Part shown: piece after piece, positions 31,355 through 38,953 of the stretch
Numbering within the stretch: the first letter of the stretch is position 1
Layout of the letters: every line of letters begins with the position of its first letter
Assembly: GCA_016292255.1 (NCBI GenBank)
Contig: JAEEZZ010000082.1
Span: 1-60,932, forward strand
Length of the DNA: 60,932 bases
Direction: 5' to 3'
DNA from: Oscillospiraceae bacterium
Lineage (GTDB): Bacteria; Bacillota; Clostridia; Oscillospirales; Oscillospiraceae
The notes under the pieces: generated by a model
Told to the model about the DNA's origin: nothing
Seen by the model: the letters and a program-made list of their open reading frames with translations, nothing else
The model's database searches: none
Program-made: the position numbers and the translations under genes

Positions 31355-31383
31355 TAGACAACCCGAAAGAAAAGTAGTATAAT
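31355..31383 (+). promoter_or_regulatory. Sigma-A promoter of the sugar-binding protein operon
   Basis: TAGACA (31355-31360) and TATAAT (31378-31383) lie 17 bases apart, about 84 bases before the binding-protein start. The upstream 60 bases are strongly A/T-rich, like an UP element. Confidence 0.75.
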
Positions 31384-31466
31384 AGCACCGATGGCAGGGG
31401 GGATCCCCCACATCCAAACTGCTCCGGTCCCCCGGAGCAAATCATCCATTCAAGGAGGATAAAACA

Positions 31467-33071
31467 ATGAAACTCAAAAGAATTCTCGCACTGCTGCTCG
31501 CGGTTGTGATGGTCTTTGCGCTCGCTGCCTGCTCCAACAAGACCGACGACACGAAGGCTAACACCGAGGGCGGCAAGACCCCCGAAACCGAGGCCAACAA
31601 TCCCGGCTCCGGCAATGAGCTTGCCGGCACCTATGAGATTAAGGTCTGGTGCGCGGAGAACGTCGTTGAGCTGATGAAGAAGCAGATCGACGATTTCAAC
31701 GCCAAGAACACCGACGGCATCGTGATCAAGGCCACCGTCCAGAACGTGGGCGAGGGCGATGCTGCCACCCAGATGATCACCGACGTGGACGCCGGCGGCG
31801 ACCTGTTCTGCTTCGCTGACGACCAGTTTGCCCGCCTTGTCCAGGCTGGCGCTCTGTCCAAGCTGGGCACCCAGGCTTCCGAGTTCGTCACCAAGAACAA
31901 CGATGCCGGTTCCGTCAAGGCTGCCACCATCAACGGTGAGATCTACGCCTACCCCATGACCGCGGACAACACCTACTTCATGTACTACGACAAGACCGTC
32001 ATCACCGACCCCACCAGCCTGGATAAGATCATTGCCGACTGCGAAGCCGCTGACAAGCAGCTCTGCTTCGACCTGGGCAACGGCTGGTACCTGGCTTCCT
32101 TCTTCTTCGGCGCAGGCTGCACCTCTGACTGGGCCACCGACAAGGACGGCCACTGGGTCGTCAACGACACCTTCGACAGCGCCGAAGGTCTGATCGCCAT
32201 GAAGGGCATGAACAAGGTCATGTCTTCCCCCAAGTTCGACTCCAAGAGCAATGCTGCTGAGTTCGACAACGGCGCTGCCGTGGTCGTCAGCGGTACCTGG
32301 GACTCCGGCACGGCCAAGTCCATCCTGGGCGACAAGATGGGCGTTGCTGCCCTGCCCAAGTTCACGGTTGACGGCAAGGATTACGAGCTCGGCTCCTTCA
32401 TGGGCTACAAGATGGTCGGCGTCAAGCCCCAGAGCGACGCTGTCAAGGCTGCTGCCCTGCACAAGCTGGCTCAGTACCTCACCGGCGCCGAGGCGCAGAC
32501 CGAGCGCTTCTCCACCGTCGGCTGGGGCCCCTCCAACCTGGATGCCATGAAGTCTGACGCTGTTCAGAACGACCCCGTCCTGGCCGCTGTTGCCGAGCAG
32601 GCGAAGCGCGCTGTGGTGCAGAACGTCCCCGACGGCTGGTGGAACCTGGCTGCCGCTCTGTCCTCCGTCACCAAGGAAACCGGCGACGAGGCTGCGCTGA
32701 AGGATGCTCTGAAGACCTATCACGACGGCATTGAGCTGCTGAAGAACCTGAAGCCCGGCCTGCTCTTCGTGGGCGCTTGGAACGGCTGGAACAACGCTGC
32801 TGTGGAAGACACCTACATGCTGTCCGGCGACGGCGACGTCCTGTCTCTGACCCTCGAGGTTCCCGAGAGCGACTACATGGGCGGCCGTATCGTCAACAAC
32901 GGCAAGTGGGAGTCCGATAAGGGCTACGCGCAGATCACCACCGGCAAGGAGCTGGCCAAGGATCTCGGCGCTGACAACCCTGACAACAACATCGTCTTTG
33001 TGGAGGCCGGCACCTACAAGGTCACCATCAACACCACCACCAACGAGATCACCCTCGAGAAGGTCGGCTGA
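31467..33071 (+). CDS. Sugar ABC transporter binding protein with extra C-terminal carbohydrate-binding-like domain
   Basis: 534 residues. The signal peptide ends in a lipobox (ALAACS). Residues about 55-425 are a maltose/oligosaccharide-binding protein (CUT1 family): EIKVWCAENVVELMKKQ, DLFCFADDQFARLVQAG, VVSGTWDSGTAKSILG. From about residue 430 a separate beta-rich domain follows (LLFVGAWNGWNNAAVEDTY, GTYKVTINTTTNEITLEKV), which looks like a SusE/F- or CBM-type Ig domain. Most binding proteins of this family end before this. The gene has a strong AGGAGG site and codon use unlike its neighbours (more GCT/GTC), suggesting high expression. An attenuator separates it from the permeases. Confidence 0.9.
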   Translation: MKLKRILALLLAVVMVFALAACSNKTDDTKANTEGGKTPETEANNPGSGNELAGTYEIKVWCAENVVELMKKQIDDFNAKNTDGIVIKATVQNVGEGDAATQMITDVDAGGDLFCFADDQFARLVQAGALSKLGTQASEFVTKNNDAGSVKAATINGEIYAYPMTADNTYFMYYDKTVITDPTSLDKIIADCEAADKQLCFDLGNGWYLASFFFGAGCTSDWATDKDGHWVVNDTFDSAEGLIAMKGMNKVMSSPKFDSKSNAAEFDNGAAVVVSGTWDSGTAKSILGDKMGVAALPKFTVDGKDYELGSFMGYKMVGVKPQSDAVKAAALHKLAQYLTGAEAQTERFSTVGWGPSNLDAMKSDAVQNDPVLAAVAEQAKRAVVQNVPDGWWNLAAALSSVTKETGDEAALKDALKTYHDGIELLKNLKPGLLFVGAWNGWNNAAVEDTYMLSGDGDVLSLTLEVPESDYMGGRIVNNGKWESDKGYAQITTGKELAKDLGADNPDNNIVFVEAGTYKVTINTTTNEITLEKVG

Positions 33072-33130
33072 TCCCGCACACAAGAATCAGAAGGTTGAAC
33101 TTTAACTGGAACTGATTCAATAATCGGATT

Positions 33131-33170
33131 TGGTTGGAGTCAAGCGTTCTTGGCTCCAACCATTTCTTTA
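33131..33170 (+). terminator. Attenuator between binding protein and permease genes
   Basis: A 14-bp stem (TGGTTGGAGTCAAG with CTTGGCTCCAACCA, one G-T pair) and 4-base loop are followed by TTTCTTTAT. It lies 60 bases after the binding-protein stop and 26 bases before the permease start. It should end most transcripts, giving more binding protein than permease. Confidence 0.75.
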
Positions 33171-33187
33171 TAAGAAGGGGCTATGCC

Positions 33188-34729
33188 ATGAAAAGATACA
33201 CGGACATGGAGTATCTCCGCCTGTCAAAGGGGCGGAAGCTTCTCTATAAAATCGCTGCCTTTTTCTGTGCCATCCCTCGTGCGCTGAAAAACGGCGCGTT
33301 GGGCATCGTCCGGGCGATCGTGAACTTCTTTAAGTCCATCGGCCTGGAGTTTGCCGACATCTTCAACACCTTCGTCAACGGCGATTGGAAAACCAAGCTG
33401 TCTTATCTCTTTATGGGCTTCGGCAACATCGCCCGGGGCCAGATCCTGCGGGGCCTGCTGTTCCTGCTGTTTGAGGGCGTGTTCATCTTCTACATGATCT
33501 TCGCCGGCGCAAAATGGCTGAGTATGCTGCCGTCTCTCGGCAAGGTGGGCCCCCACGAGGTCTACAACGCGGTTCTGGATACCCATACCACGGAGTACGG
33601 CGACAACTCCTTCAAGATCCTGCTCTACGGCGTGCTGACCCTGTTCTTCATCGTGGCCTTTCTCTACACCTGGCGGGTGAACGTCAGACAGAATAAGATC
33701 GCTGAGCAGATTCTGAAATCCGGAAAGCCGCTCAAGAGCGGCAAGGACGACCTGCGCGCCCTGGTGGACGACAACTTCCACAAGACCCTCCTGGCTCTGC
33801 CGATGACGGGCATTCTGATCTTCACGGTCATGCCCATCGTCTTTATGATCCTGGTGGCCTTTACCAATTACAGCGGCTCTAACGACGGCTACTTTAACGC
33901 CCTCTTTACATGGGTGGGGCTGGAAAACTTCAACACCGTGCTTTCCTGGAACGGAAGCGGCGGCGTCTACTCCGCCACCTTCGGCGAGGTTTTGACCTGG
34001 ACGCTGATCTGGGCCTTCTTCGCCACCTTCACCAACTACTTCCTGGGTATGTTTGTGGCCATGATGATCAACAAGAAGGGCATCTGCCTGAAAAAGGTCT
34101 GGAGAACCATCCTTGTTCTGACCATCGCCATCCCCCAGTTCATCTCCCTGCTGTACGTCTCCAAGATGTTTGACAAGAACGGCATCGTCAACGGTCTGCT
34201 CATGGATCTGGGTCTTATCAGCCAGAACATTGACTTCTGGGGCAGCACGGCCCACGACGCCCTCCTGCCCCGTGTCATGGTGATTATCATCAACATCTGG
34301 ATCGGCATTCCCTATCTGATGCTGATCGCCACCGGCATTCTGCTGAACATTCCCGCTGACCTCTACGAATCCGCAAAGATCGACGGCGCCAGCGGCTGGA
34401 AGCAGTTTTCCAAGATCACCCTGCCCTATATGCTGTTCATCACCGGCCCGTATCTGCTCACCAGCTTTACGGGAAACATGAACAATTTCAACGTCATCTA
34501 CCTGCTCACCGGCGGCAACCCCATCAACAACGCAGCATCCTCGGCCGCCGGCTCTGTGGGCTACACGGATCTGCTGATTACCTGGCTGTTCAAGATCACC
34601 ACCACCACCGGCACAAAGTACTACATGGCCTCCGTCATCGGTATCCTGGTCTTTATCGTGGTGGCGATCATCTCCCTGGTGGTCTACAACGTGCTGCCCT
34701 CCATTAAGAACGAGGAGGATTTCCAGTGA
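33188..34729 (+). CDS. Sugar ABC transporter permease (MalF type)
   Basis: 513 residues from MKRYTDMEYL, after GAAGGGGC. A cytosolic N-terminal stretch and several early membrane helices precede the permease domain, and the EAA loop is visible (ADLYESAKIDGASGWKQFS). Length and extra N-terminal helices are typical of MalF/GanP-like subunits. It forms the pore with the MalG-type subunit and takes oligosaccharides from the lipoprotein. Its stop overlaps the next gene's start region. Confidence 0.92.
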   Translation: MKRYTDMEYLRLSKGRKLLYKIAAFFCAIPRALKNGALGIVRAIVNFFKSIGLEFADIFNTFVNGDWKTKLSYLFMGFGNIARGQILRGLLFLLFEGVFIFYMIFAGAKWLSMLPSLGKVGPHEVYNAVLDTHTTEYGDNSFKILLYGVLTLFFIVAFLYTWRVNVRQNKIAEQILKSGKPLKSGKDDLRALVDDNFHKTLLALPMTGILIFTVMPIVFMILVAFTNYSGSNDGYFNALFTWVGLENFNTVLSWNGSGGVYSATFGEVLTWTLIWAFFATFTNYFLGMFVAMMINKKGICLKKVWRTILVLTIAIPQFISLLYVSKMFDKNGIVNGLLMDLGLISQNIDFWGSTAHDALLPRVMVIIINIWIGIPYLMLIATGILLNIPADLYESAKIDGASGWKQFSKITLPYMLFITGPYLLTSFTGNMNNFNVIYLLTGGNPINNAASSAAGSVGYTDLLITWLFKITTTTGTKYYMASVIGILVFIVVAIISLVVYNVLPSIKNEEDFQ

Positions 34730-35616
34730 TGAAGAAACAAGAGATGGAAGCCCAGGCTGCCATAAAGCAGCATATGGGCCTGAAGGCCTCCGCCAGGATC
34801 AGCAACACCGTCATCTACGTGATCCTGGTGCTGATGAGCATTATCTGGCTGATCCCCTTTATCTGCATCGTTCTGCAATCCTTCCGCACCGAGTCCACCT
34901 GGTCGGTGGGCTACATCCTCCCCAAGCAGTGGGGCTTCCAAAACTATGTGGATCTGTGGAACTCCAACTTCAAGCGCTGGTATCTGAACACCTTTATCAT
35001 TGCCTTGATTGTTGCCGCGATCCAGACCATCATCGTTCTGTGTATGTCCTACACCCTCTCCCGCTTCCGCTTCAAGCTCCGTAAGAGCCTGATGAAGTTT
35101 ATGCTGATCCTCGGTATGTTCCCCGGAATGCTTACCATGATCATCCTCTACCGCGTGCTGAAGGATCTGGGCCTCACCGAGTCCCACGCCGTCCCCGGCC
35201 TGGTGCTTGTCTACGTGGCGTCCTCCGGTATGGGCTACTACGTCTCCAAGGGCTTCTTCGACACCATCCCCAAGTCCCTGGACGAGGCGGCCCGGGTGGA
35301 CGGCGCGACCCGCGCACAGGTGCTGTACAAGATCATTCTTCCGCTGGCAAAGCCCATCGTGATCTACACGATCCTGACCGCCTTCATGGCGCCCTGGGGC
35401 GACTTCGTGTTTGCGAAGTACGTCTCCTTTGAGGATCCTGTGGGTATGAACGTGGCTGTCGGCTTGTGGAAATGGCTGACGCCGGATATGATCAACCAGC
35501 GTTACACCATGTTCTGCGCCGGCGGCGTGATCGTCGCGGTTCCCGTCGCGGTCCTGTTCATGTGCCTGCAAAAGTATTACGTCGAGGGCGTGACCGGCGG
35601 CGCCGTCAAGGGCTGA
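34726..35616 (+). CDS. Sugar ABC transporter permease (MalG type)
   Basis: About 296 residues. GTG at 34726 and ATG at 34729 are both possible, and both follow AGGAGG inside the end of the upstream gene. Six membrane helices; the EAA loop is LDEAARVDGATRAQVLYKII. It is the partner of the MalF-type protein. The overlap indicates translational coupling. The set matches galacto-oligosaccharide importers such as GanQ. Confidence 0.92.
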   Translation: MMKKQEMEAQAAIKQHMGLKASARISNTVIYVILVLMSIIWLIPFICIVLQSFRTESTWSVGYILPKQWGFQNYVDLWNSNFKRWYLNTFIIALIVAAIQTIIVLCMSYTLSRFRFKLRKSLMKFMLILGMFPGMLTMIILYRVLKDLGLTESHAVPGLVLVYVASSGMGYYVSKGFFDTIPKSLDEAARVDGATRAQVLYKIILPLAKPIVIYTILTAFMAPWGDFVFAKYVSFEDPVGMNVAVGLWKWLTPDMINQRYTMFCAGGVIVAVPVAVLFMCLQKYYVEGVTGGAVKG

Positions 35617-35651
35617 TCCGGCGTTCATGCAGTGGAAAGGAGAATCATAAT

Positions 35652-36770
35652 ATGGCAAGTGTGAAACTGACGAAAGTCAAGAAGATCTATGACAACAAGG
35701 TCGTGGCAGTCCATGACTTTGACCTGGATATCAAGGATAAAGAGTTTGTGGTCTTTGTCGGCCCCTCCGGCTGCGGCAAGTCCACCACCCTGCGTATGAT
35801 CGCGGGCCTGGAGGAGATCAGCGAGGGCACCGTGGAGATCGACGGCGTGGTGGTCAACGATCTGCAGCCCAAGGATCGCAACATCGCCATGGTCTTCCAG
35901 AACTACGCTCTGTACCCCCATATGACGGTGTATGACAACATCGCCTTCTCCCTCCGGCTCCAGAAAATGCCGGAGGATCTGATCTACGAGAAGGTCACCA
36001 AGGCCGCGGAGATCCTGGGCATCACCGAGTATCTGATGCGGAAGCCCCGGGCCCTGTCCGGCGGCCAGCGCCAGCGTGTGGCCATCGGCCGCGCCATGGT
36101 TCGGGAATCCAAGGTCTTTCTGATGGACGAGCCCCTGTCCAACCTGGACGCCAAGCTCCGCAACCAGATGCGCGCTGAGATCATCCTGCTCCGCCAGAAG
36201 CTGAACACCACCTTCATCTACGTCACCCACGACCAGACCGAGGCTATGACCCTGGCCGACCGGATCGTCATTATGAAGGACGGCTTCATCATGCAGGTGG
36301 GCACTCCTGCGGAGTGCTTCGATATGCCCGCCAACCTCTTTGTGGCGGAGTTCATCGGCGCGCCCAAGATGAATATCATCAAGTGCGAGCTGCTCCGGGA
36401 GGGCGACAAGTATTATGTCAACCCCTTCGGCACGAAGATCGAGGTCACCGGCGAGAAGGGCCGGGAGCTGGCCAGCCGCAACGTGCGCGCCGGCAAGATC
36501 CTGCTGGGTGTCCGGCCTGAGCATATCACGCTGACGCAGCAGGGCGGCATCCCCACCCGACTGGAGGTCAACGAAATGATGGGCTCCGAGCTCCACCTCC
36601 ACGTCTACACCGAGGACGAGACCCGTCTGATCGTCCGTGTGCCCACCATCGGCCTGACCAACGAGCAACGCAAGAGCATGGTCTACGGCTCCGCACTGAA
36701 TATCACCTTCGAGGGCAAGGTCATGCACTTCTTCGATCCCGAGACGGAGAAGAACCTGCTGCTGGACTGA
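35652..36770 (+). CDS. Sugar ABC transporter ATPase (MsmX/UgpC type)
   Basis: 372 residues from MASVKLTKVK; the longer reading into the permease gene is spurious. Walker A GPSGCGKST near residue 37, Q-loop, signature LSGGQRQR, Walker B VFLMDEPLSNLD, then an OB-type regulatory domain from about residue 240. It drives the CUT1 importer; MsmX-type ATPases often serve several sugar importers of a cell. It is preceded by AAAGGAG and followed by a strong terminator. Confidence 0.95.
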   Translation: MASVKLTKVKKIYDNKVVAVHDFDLDIKDKEFVVFVGPSGCGKSTTLRMIAGLEEISEGTVEIDGVVVNDLQPKDRNIAMVFQNYALYPHMTVYDNIAFSLRLQKMPEDLIYEKVTKAAEILGITEYLMRKPRALSGGQRQRVAIGRAMVRESKVFLMDEPLSNLDAKLRNQMRAEIILLRQKLNTTFIYVTHDQTEAMTLADRIVIMKDGFIMQVGTPAECFDMPANLFVAEFIGAPKMNIIKCELLREGDKYYVNPFGTKIEVTGEKGRELASRNVRAGKILLGVRPEHITLTQQGGIPTRLEVNEMMGSELHLHVYTEDETRLIVRVPTIGLTNEQRKSMVYGSALNITFEGKVMHFFDPETEKNLLLD

Positions 36771-36787
36771 TAGCCGAACAACTGCTC

Positions 36788-36815
36788 CGGGGCCCCAGAA
36801 CGGGGCCCCGTTTTT
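36788..36815 (+). terminator. Intrinsic terminator of the ABC transporter operon
   Basis: A 9-bp perfect stem (CGGGGCCCC and complement) with a 5-base loop, then TTTTT. It begins about 17 bases after the ATPase stop. Confidence 0.9.
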
Positions 36816-36823
36816 GAAATTCC

Positions 36824-36900
36824 GTAGGGGGCGGCGTCCCCGACGGCCCGCAGCTGCCCGAAACAATAAGGTTCTGGGCGTCGCGGACGCCGCCCCCTAC
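36824..36900. repeat. 77-bp element with perfect 16-bp terminal inverted repeats
   Basis: The ends are GTAGGGGGCGGCGTCC and its exact complement. It fills the gap between the transporter terminator and the ribosome site of the 614-residue unknown protein. It is the second member of the family seen at 29112-29200. Confidence 0.9.
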
Positions 36901-36918
36901 GCAGAAATGGAGAATACA

Positions 36919-38763
36919 ATGCACAATCAATTTATCGTCAACATCATCCACCGGCCGGAGATGGTTCCGGAATATGCCGAGAAGGTCACCGGCCAGGGCA
37001 GGGAAGAGGATCTGGGCCGGAAGGCCCTGCTCACCGAGAGCCTGGATATCTTCAAGACCCAACAGGCCCTGGCCCACAAATACGGCCTCAAAACCACCAT
37101 CCAGATGACTTACGCCTCCCTGTTCAACGCCGAGGCGGTGGAGCTGGCAAAACAGCACCACGCGGAGTTCGGCGACGAGATCGGCCTGTCCCTGCTGGGC
37201 CTGCCCTGCGAGCAGTTCCGGGAGAAGTATAAGACCAAGGACTTCTGCATCTGGATGTTCTCCATGGAGGATAAGAAGTCCATCGTCCGGGACGTGTTCG
37301 GGAAGTTCCATGAGGCCTTCGGCTTCTACCCCGAATCCACCGGCTCCTACTACATGGACGCCGATCTGATTAACTTTATCAAGGCGGAGTACCCCTCCGT
37401 CAAGTGCGCCGTGGCCACCTGCTGGGAGGAGGGCCCCAAGGCCTACCACACCTGCAACAACTCCTGGTACACCTTCATGGACGGCGGCCCTTGGGCCCCC
37501 TGGATCCCCTCCAAGGCCAACACCCACGCCCCCGCCGCCAACGAAAAAGAGGACAGCGGCATCGTCGCCATCCCCCATCTGAGCCGGGATCTGCTGGCCT
37601 GCTACGACGGCAACGGCTCCAACTTCGGCACCCACCCCCAGAACGTGCTGCGGGGCATGATCTACGACACCAAGACCTGGGAGTACCCCTATCTCTACAA
37701 TCTGATCGACCAATACCGCAGCCTTGCCAAATACAACGACGGCTACGCCTACAATATGATGTTCGTGGGCCCCGGCTGGATGAACAAGATGGGCCGCTGG
37801 GAGCAGCCCTACGAGCTGCTCTACAAGTCCTACGAGGACGGCTGCGCCTACTACGGCAAGCTGAAGGCCGAGGGCAAGCTGGTGGATATGACCATGTCCG
37901 AATTTGCCGACTACTACCGGCAAAAGAAGGACTACACCACCCCCGAGTGCGCCCTCTGGCGGGATATCCTCTACGGCTCCGACAAGCAGCTGTTCTGGTA
38001 CTGCGACCCCTATATGCGGGCCTGCGTCAATATGGATCAGGGCGGGGCCATCGTGGATCTGCGGCCCTATGCCGCCAAGCTGGAATGGCCCGTGGGCATT
38101 GGCACCCCCCACGTCCAGGACGCCAGCTATCCCTTCTTGATCCAGGAGAAATACCGGGCGGGCTACTTCACCCACTACGCCGGGGAGGGCACCGTCCGCT
38201 CCGCCAAGCTCTGCTGGAACGGGGAAGAGGTGGACCTCTGCCTCTGCCGCACCAAGGCGAAGTTCTCCCGGGAGGGGGAGGATCGGATCCTGACCCTGGA
38301 CCCGGTGGAGATCGTATTCCGTGATCTTCGCGTCCGGCTTCAAACCGTTATCACCTTCTCGGAGGGCAGCTCCTGCATCCGCTATGACAGGAAGCTCCTG
38401 TCCGTGTCCCAGCCGGACGCGGCGGTCACGATAAAGGAGTATATGACGGCCTGCTACGGTACCACGGAGTACACGGAGGATATGTCCGCGCTGACCCTGC
38501 AGATCGAGGCAGGGGAGGCGGATTCCGTGACCATCCCCTACGAATACAAGTGCCGGGAGGCCGCGGTGGCCGGGGCGGAGGCGGTGTCCTGCACCATCCC
38601 GCCCATCAAGACCCGGGTCTCCATGCTGGCCAACGGCCGGGATAAGATCGGCTTCATCCGGGAGGGCTATGCGTTCAGCCCCATGTTCACCCTCGGCTGG
38701 GAACGCAAACTCAAAGAAGGGGAGGTCTTTACCACATGGCTCAATCTGGAAAGGGCAGACTGA
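36919..38763 (+). CDS. Unrecognised 614-residue protein of the galactan locus
   Basis: 614 residues from MHNQFIVNII (GGAG seven bases before), no signal peptide, so cytosolic. The first 330 residues suggest a beta/alpha barrel of the deacetylase or GH57/GH38-like kind: FKTQQALAHKYGLKTTIQMT, GDEIGLSLLGLP, GKFHEAFGFYPESTGSYYMD, then a WEEGPKAYHTCNNSWYTF stretch rich in Trp, Tyr and acidic residues. The last 250 residues are beta-rich. I do not recognise the family. Its position between the importer and the cytosolic GH53, with a coupled zinc ribbon, makes a sugar-processing enzyme plausible, but this is inference. Confidence 0.6.
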   Translation: MHNQFIVNIIHRPEMVPEYAEKVTGQGREEDLGRKALLTESLDIFKTQQALAHKYGLKTTIQMTYASLFNAEAVELAKQHHAEFGDEIGLSLLGLPCEQFREKYKTKDFCIWMFSMEDKKSIVRDVFGKFHEAFGFYPESTGSYYMDADLINFIKAEYPSVKCAVATCWEEGPKAYHTCNNSWYTFMDGGPWAPWIPSKANTHAPAANEKEDSGIVAIPHLSRDLLACYDGNGSNFGTHPQNVLRGMIYDTKTWEYPYLYNLIDQYRSLAKYNDGYAYNMMFVGPGWMNKMGRWEQPYELLYKSYEDGCAYYGKLKAEGKLVDMTMSEFADYYRQKKDYTTPECALWRDILYGSDKQLFWYCDPYMRACVNMDQGGAIVDLRPYAAKLEWPVGIGTPHVQDASYPFLIQEKYRAGYFTHYAGEGTVRSAKLCWNGEEVDLCLCRTKAKFSREGEDRILTLDPVEIVFRDLRVRLQTVITFSEGSSCIRYDRKLLSVSQPDAAVTIKEYMTACYGTTEYTEDMSALTLQIEAGEADSVTIPYEYKCREAAVAGAEAVSCTIPPIKTRVSMLANGRDKIGFIREGYAFSPMFTLGWERKLKEGEVFTTWLNLERAD

Positions 38764-38948
38764 ACTACCGCTGCCCGTCCTGCTTTATGCGGGATATCGA
38801 CATGGATATGTTCTACGACCGGGAAAAGGACGAATTCTACTGCCTGCGCTGCCAATACCGGGGCAATGAGGCGGACGTCCTGGCGAAAAACGAGCTGGCC
38901 CGCTTCCGCTACGGCGCCATGTACGAGCGCTTTACCTTTGAGGAGTGA
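38736..38948 (+). CDS. Small zinc-ribbon protein
   Basis: 70 residues. Two CxxC knuckles (CPSC and CLRC, 19 residues apart) make a treble or ribbon zinc finger, followed by a short helical tail. It overlaps the end of the preceding gene by 28 bases, with GGGGAGG ten bases before the ATG, and ends just before the GH53 start. DNA or RNA binding, or partner binding, is likely; no family name can be given. Confidence 0.7.
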   Translation: MAQSGKGRLNYRCPSCFMRDIDMDMFYDREKDEFYCLRCQYRGNEADVLAKNELARFRYGAMYERFTFEE

Positions 38949-38953
38949 GGGAT

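Noticed and set aside
31270-31466. Riboswitch before the sugar-binding protein
   Set aside because: The leader is A/T-rich with a clear promoter and no conserved aptamer-like fold that I can recognise.
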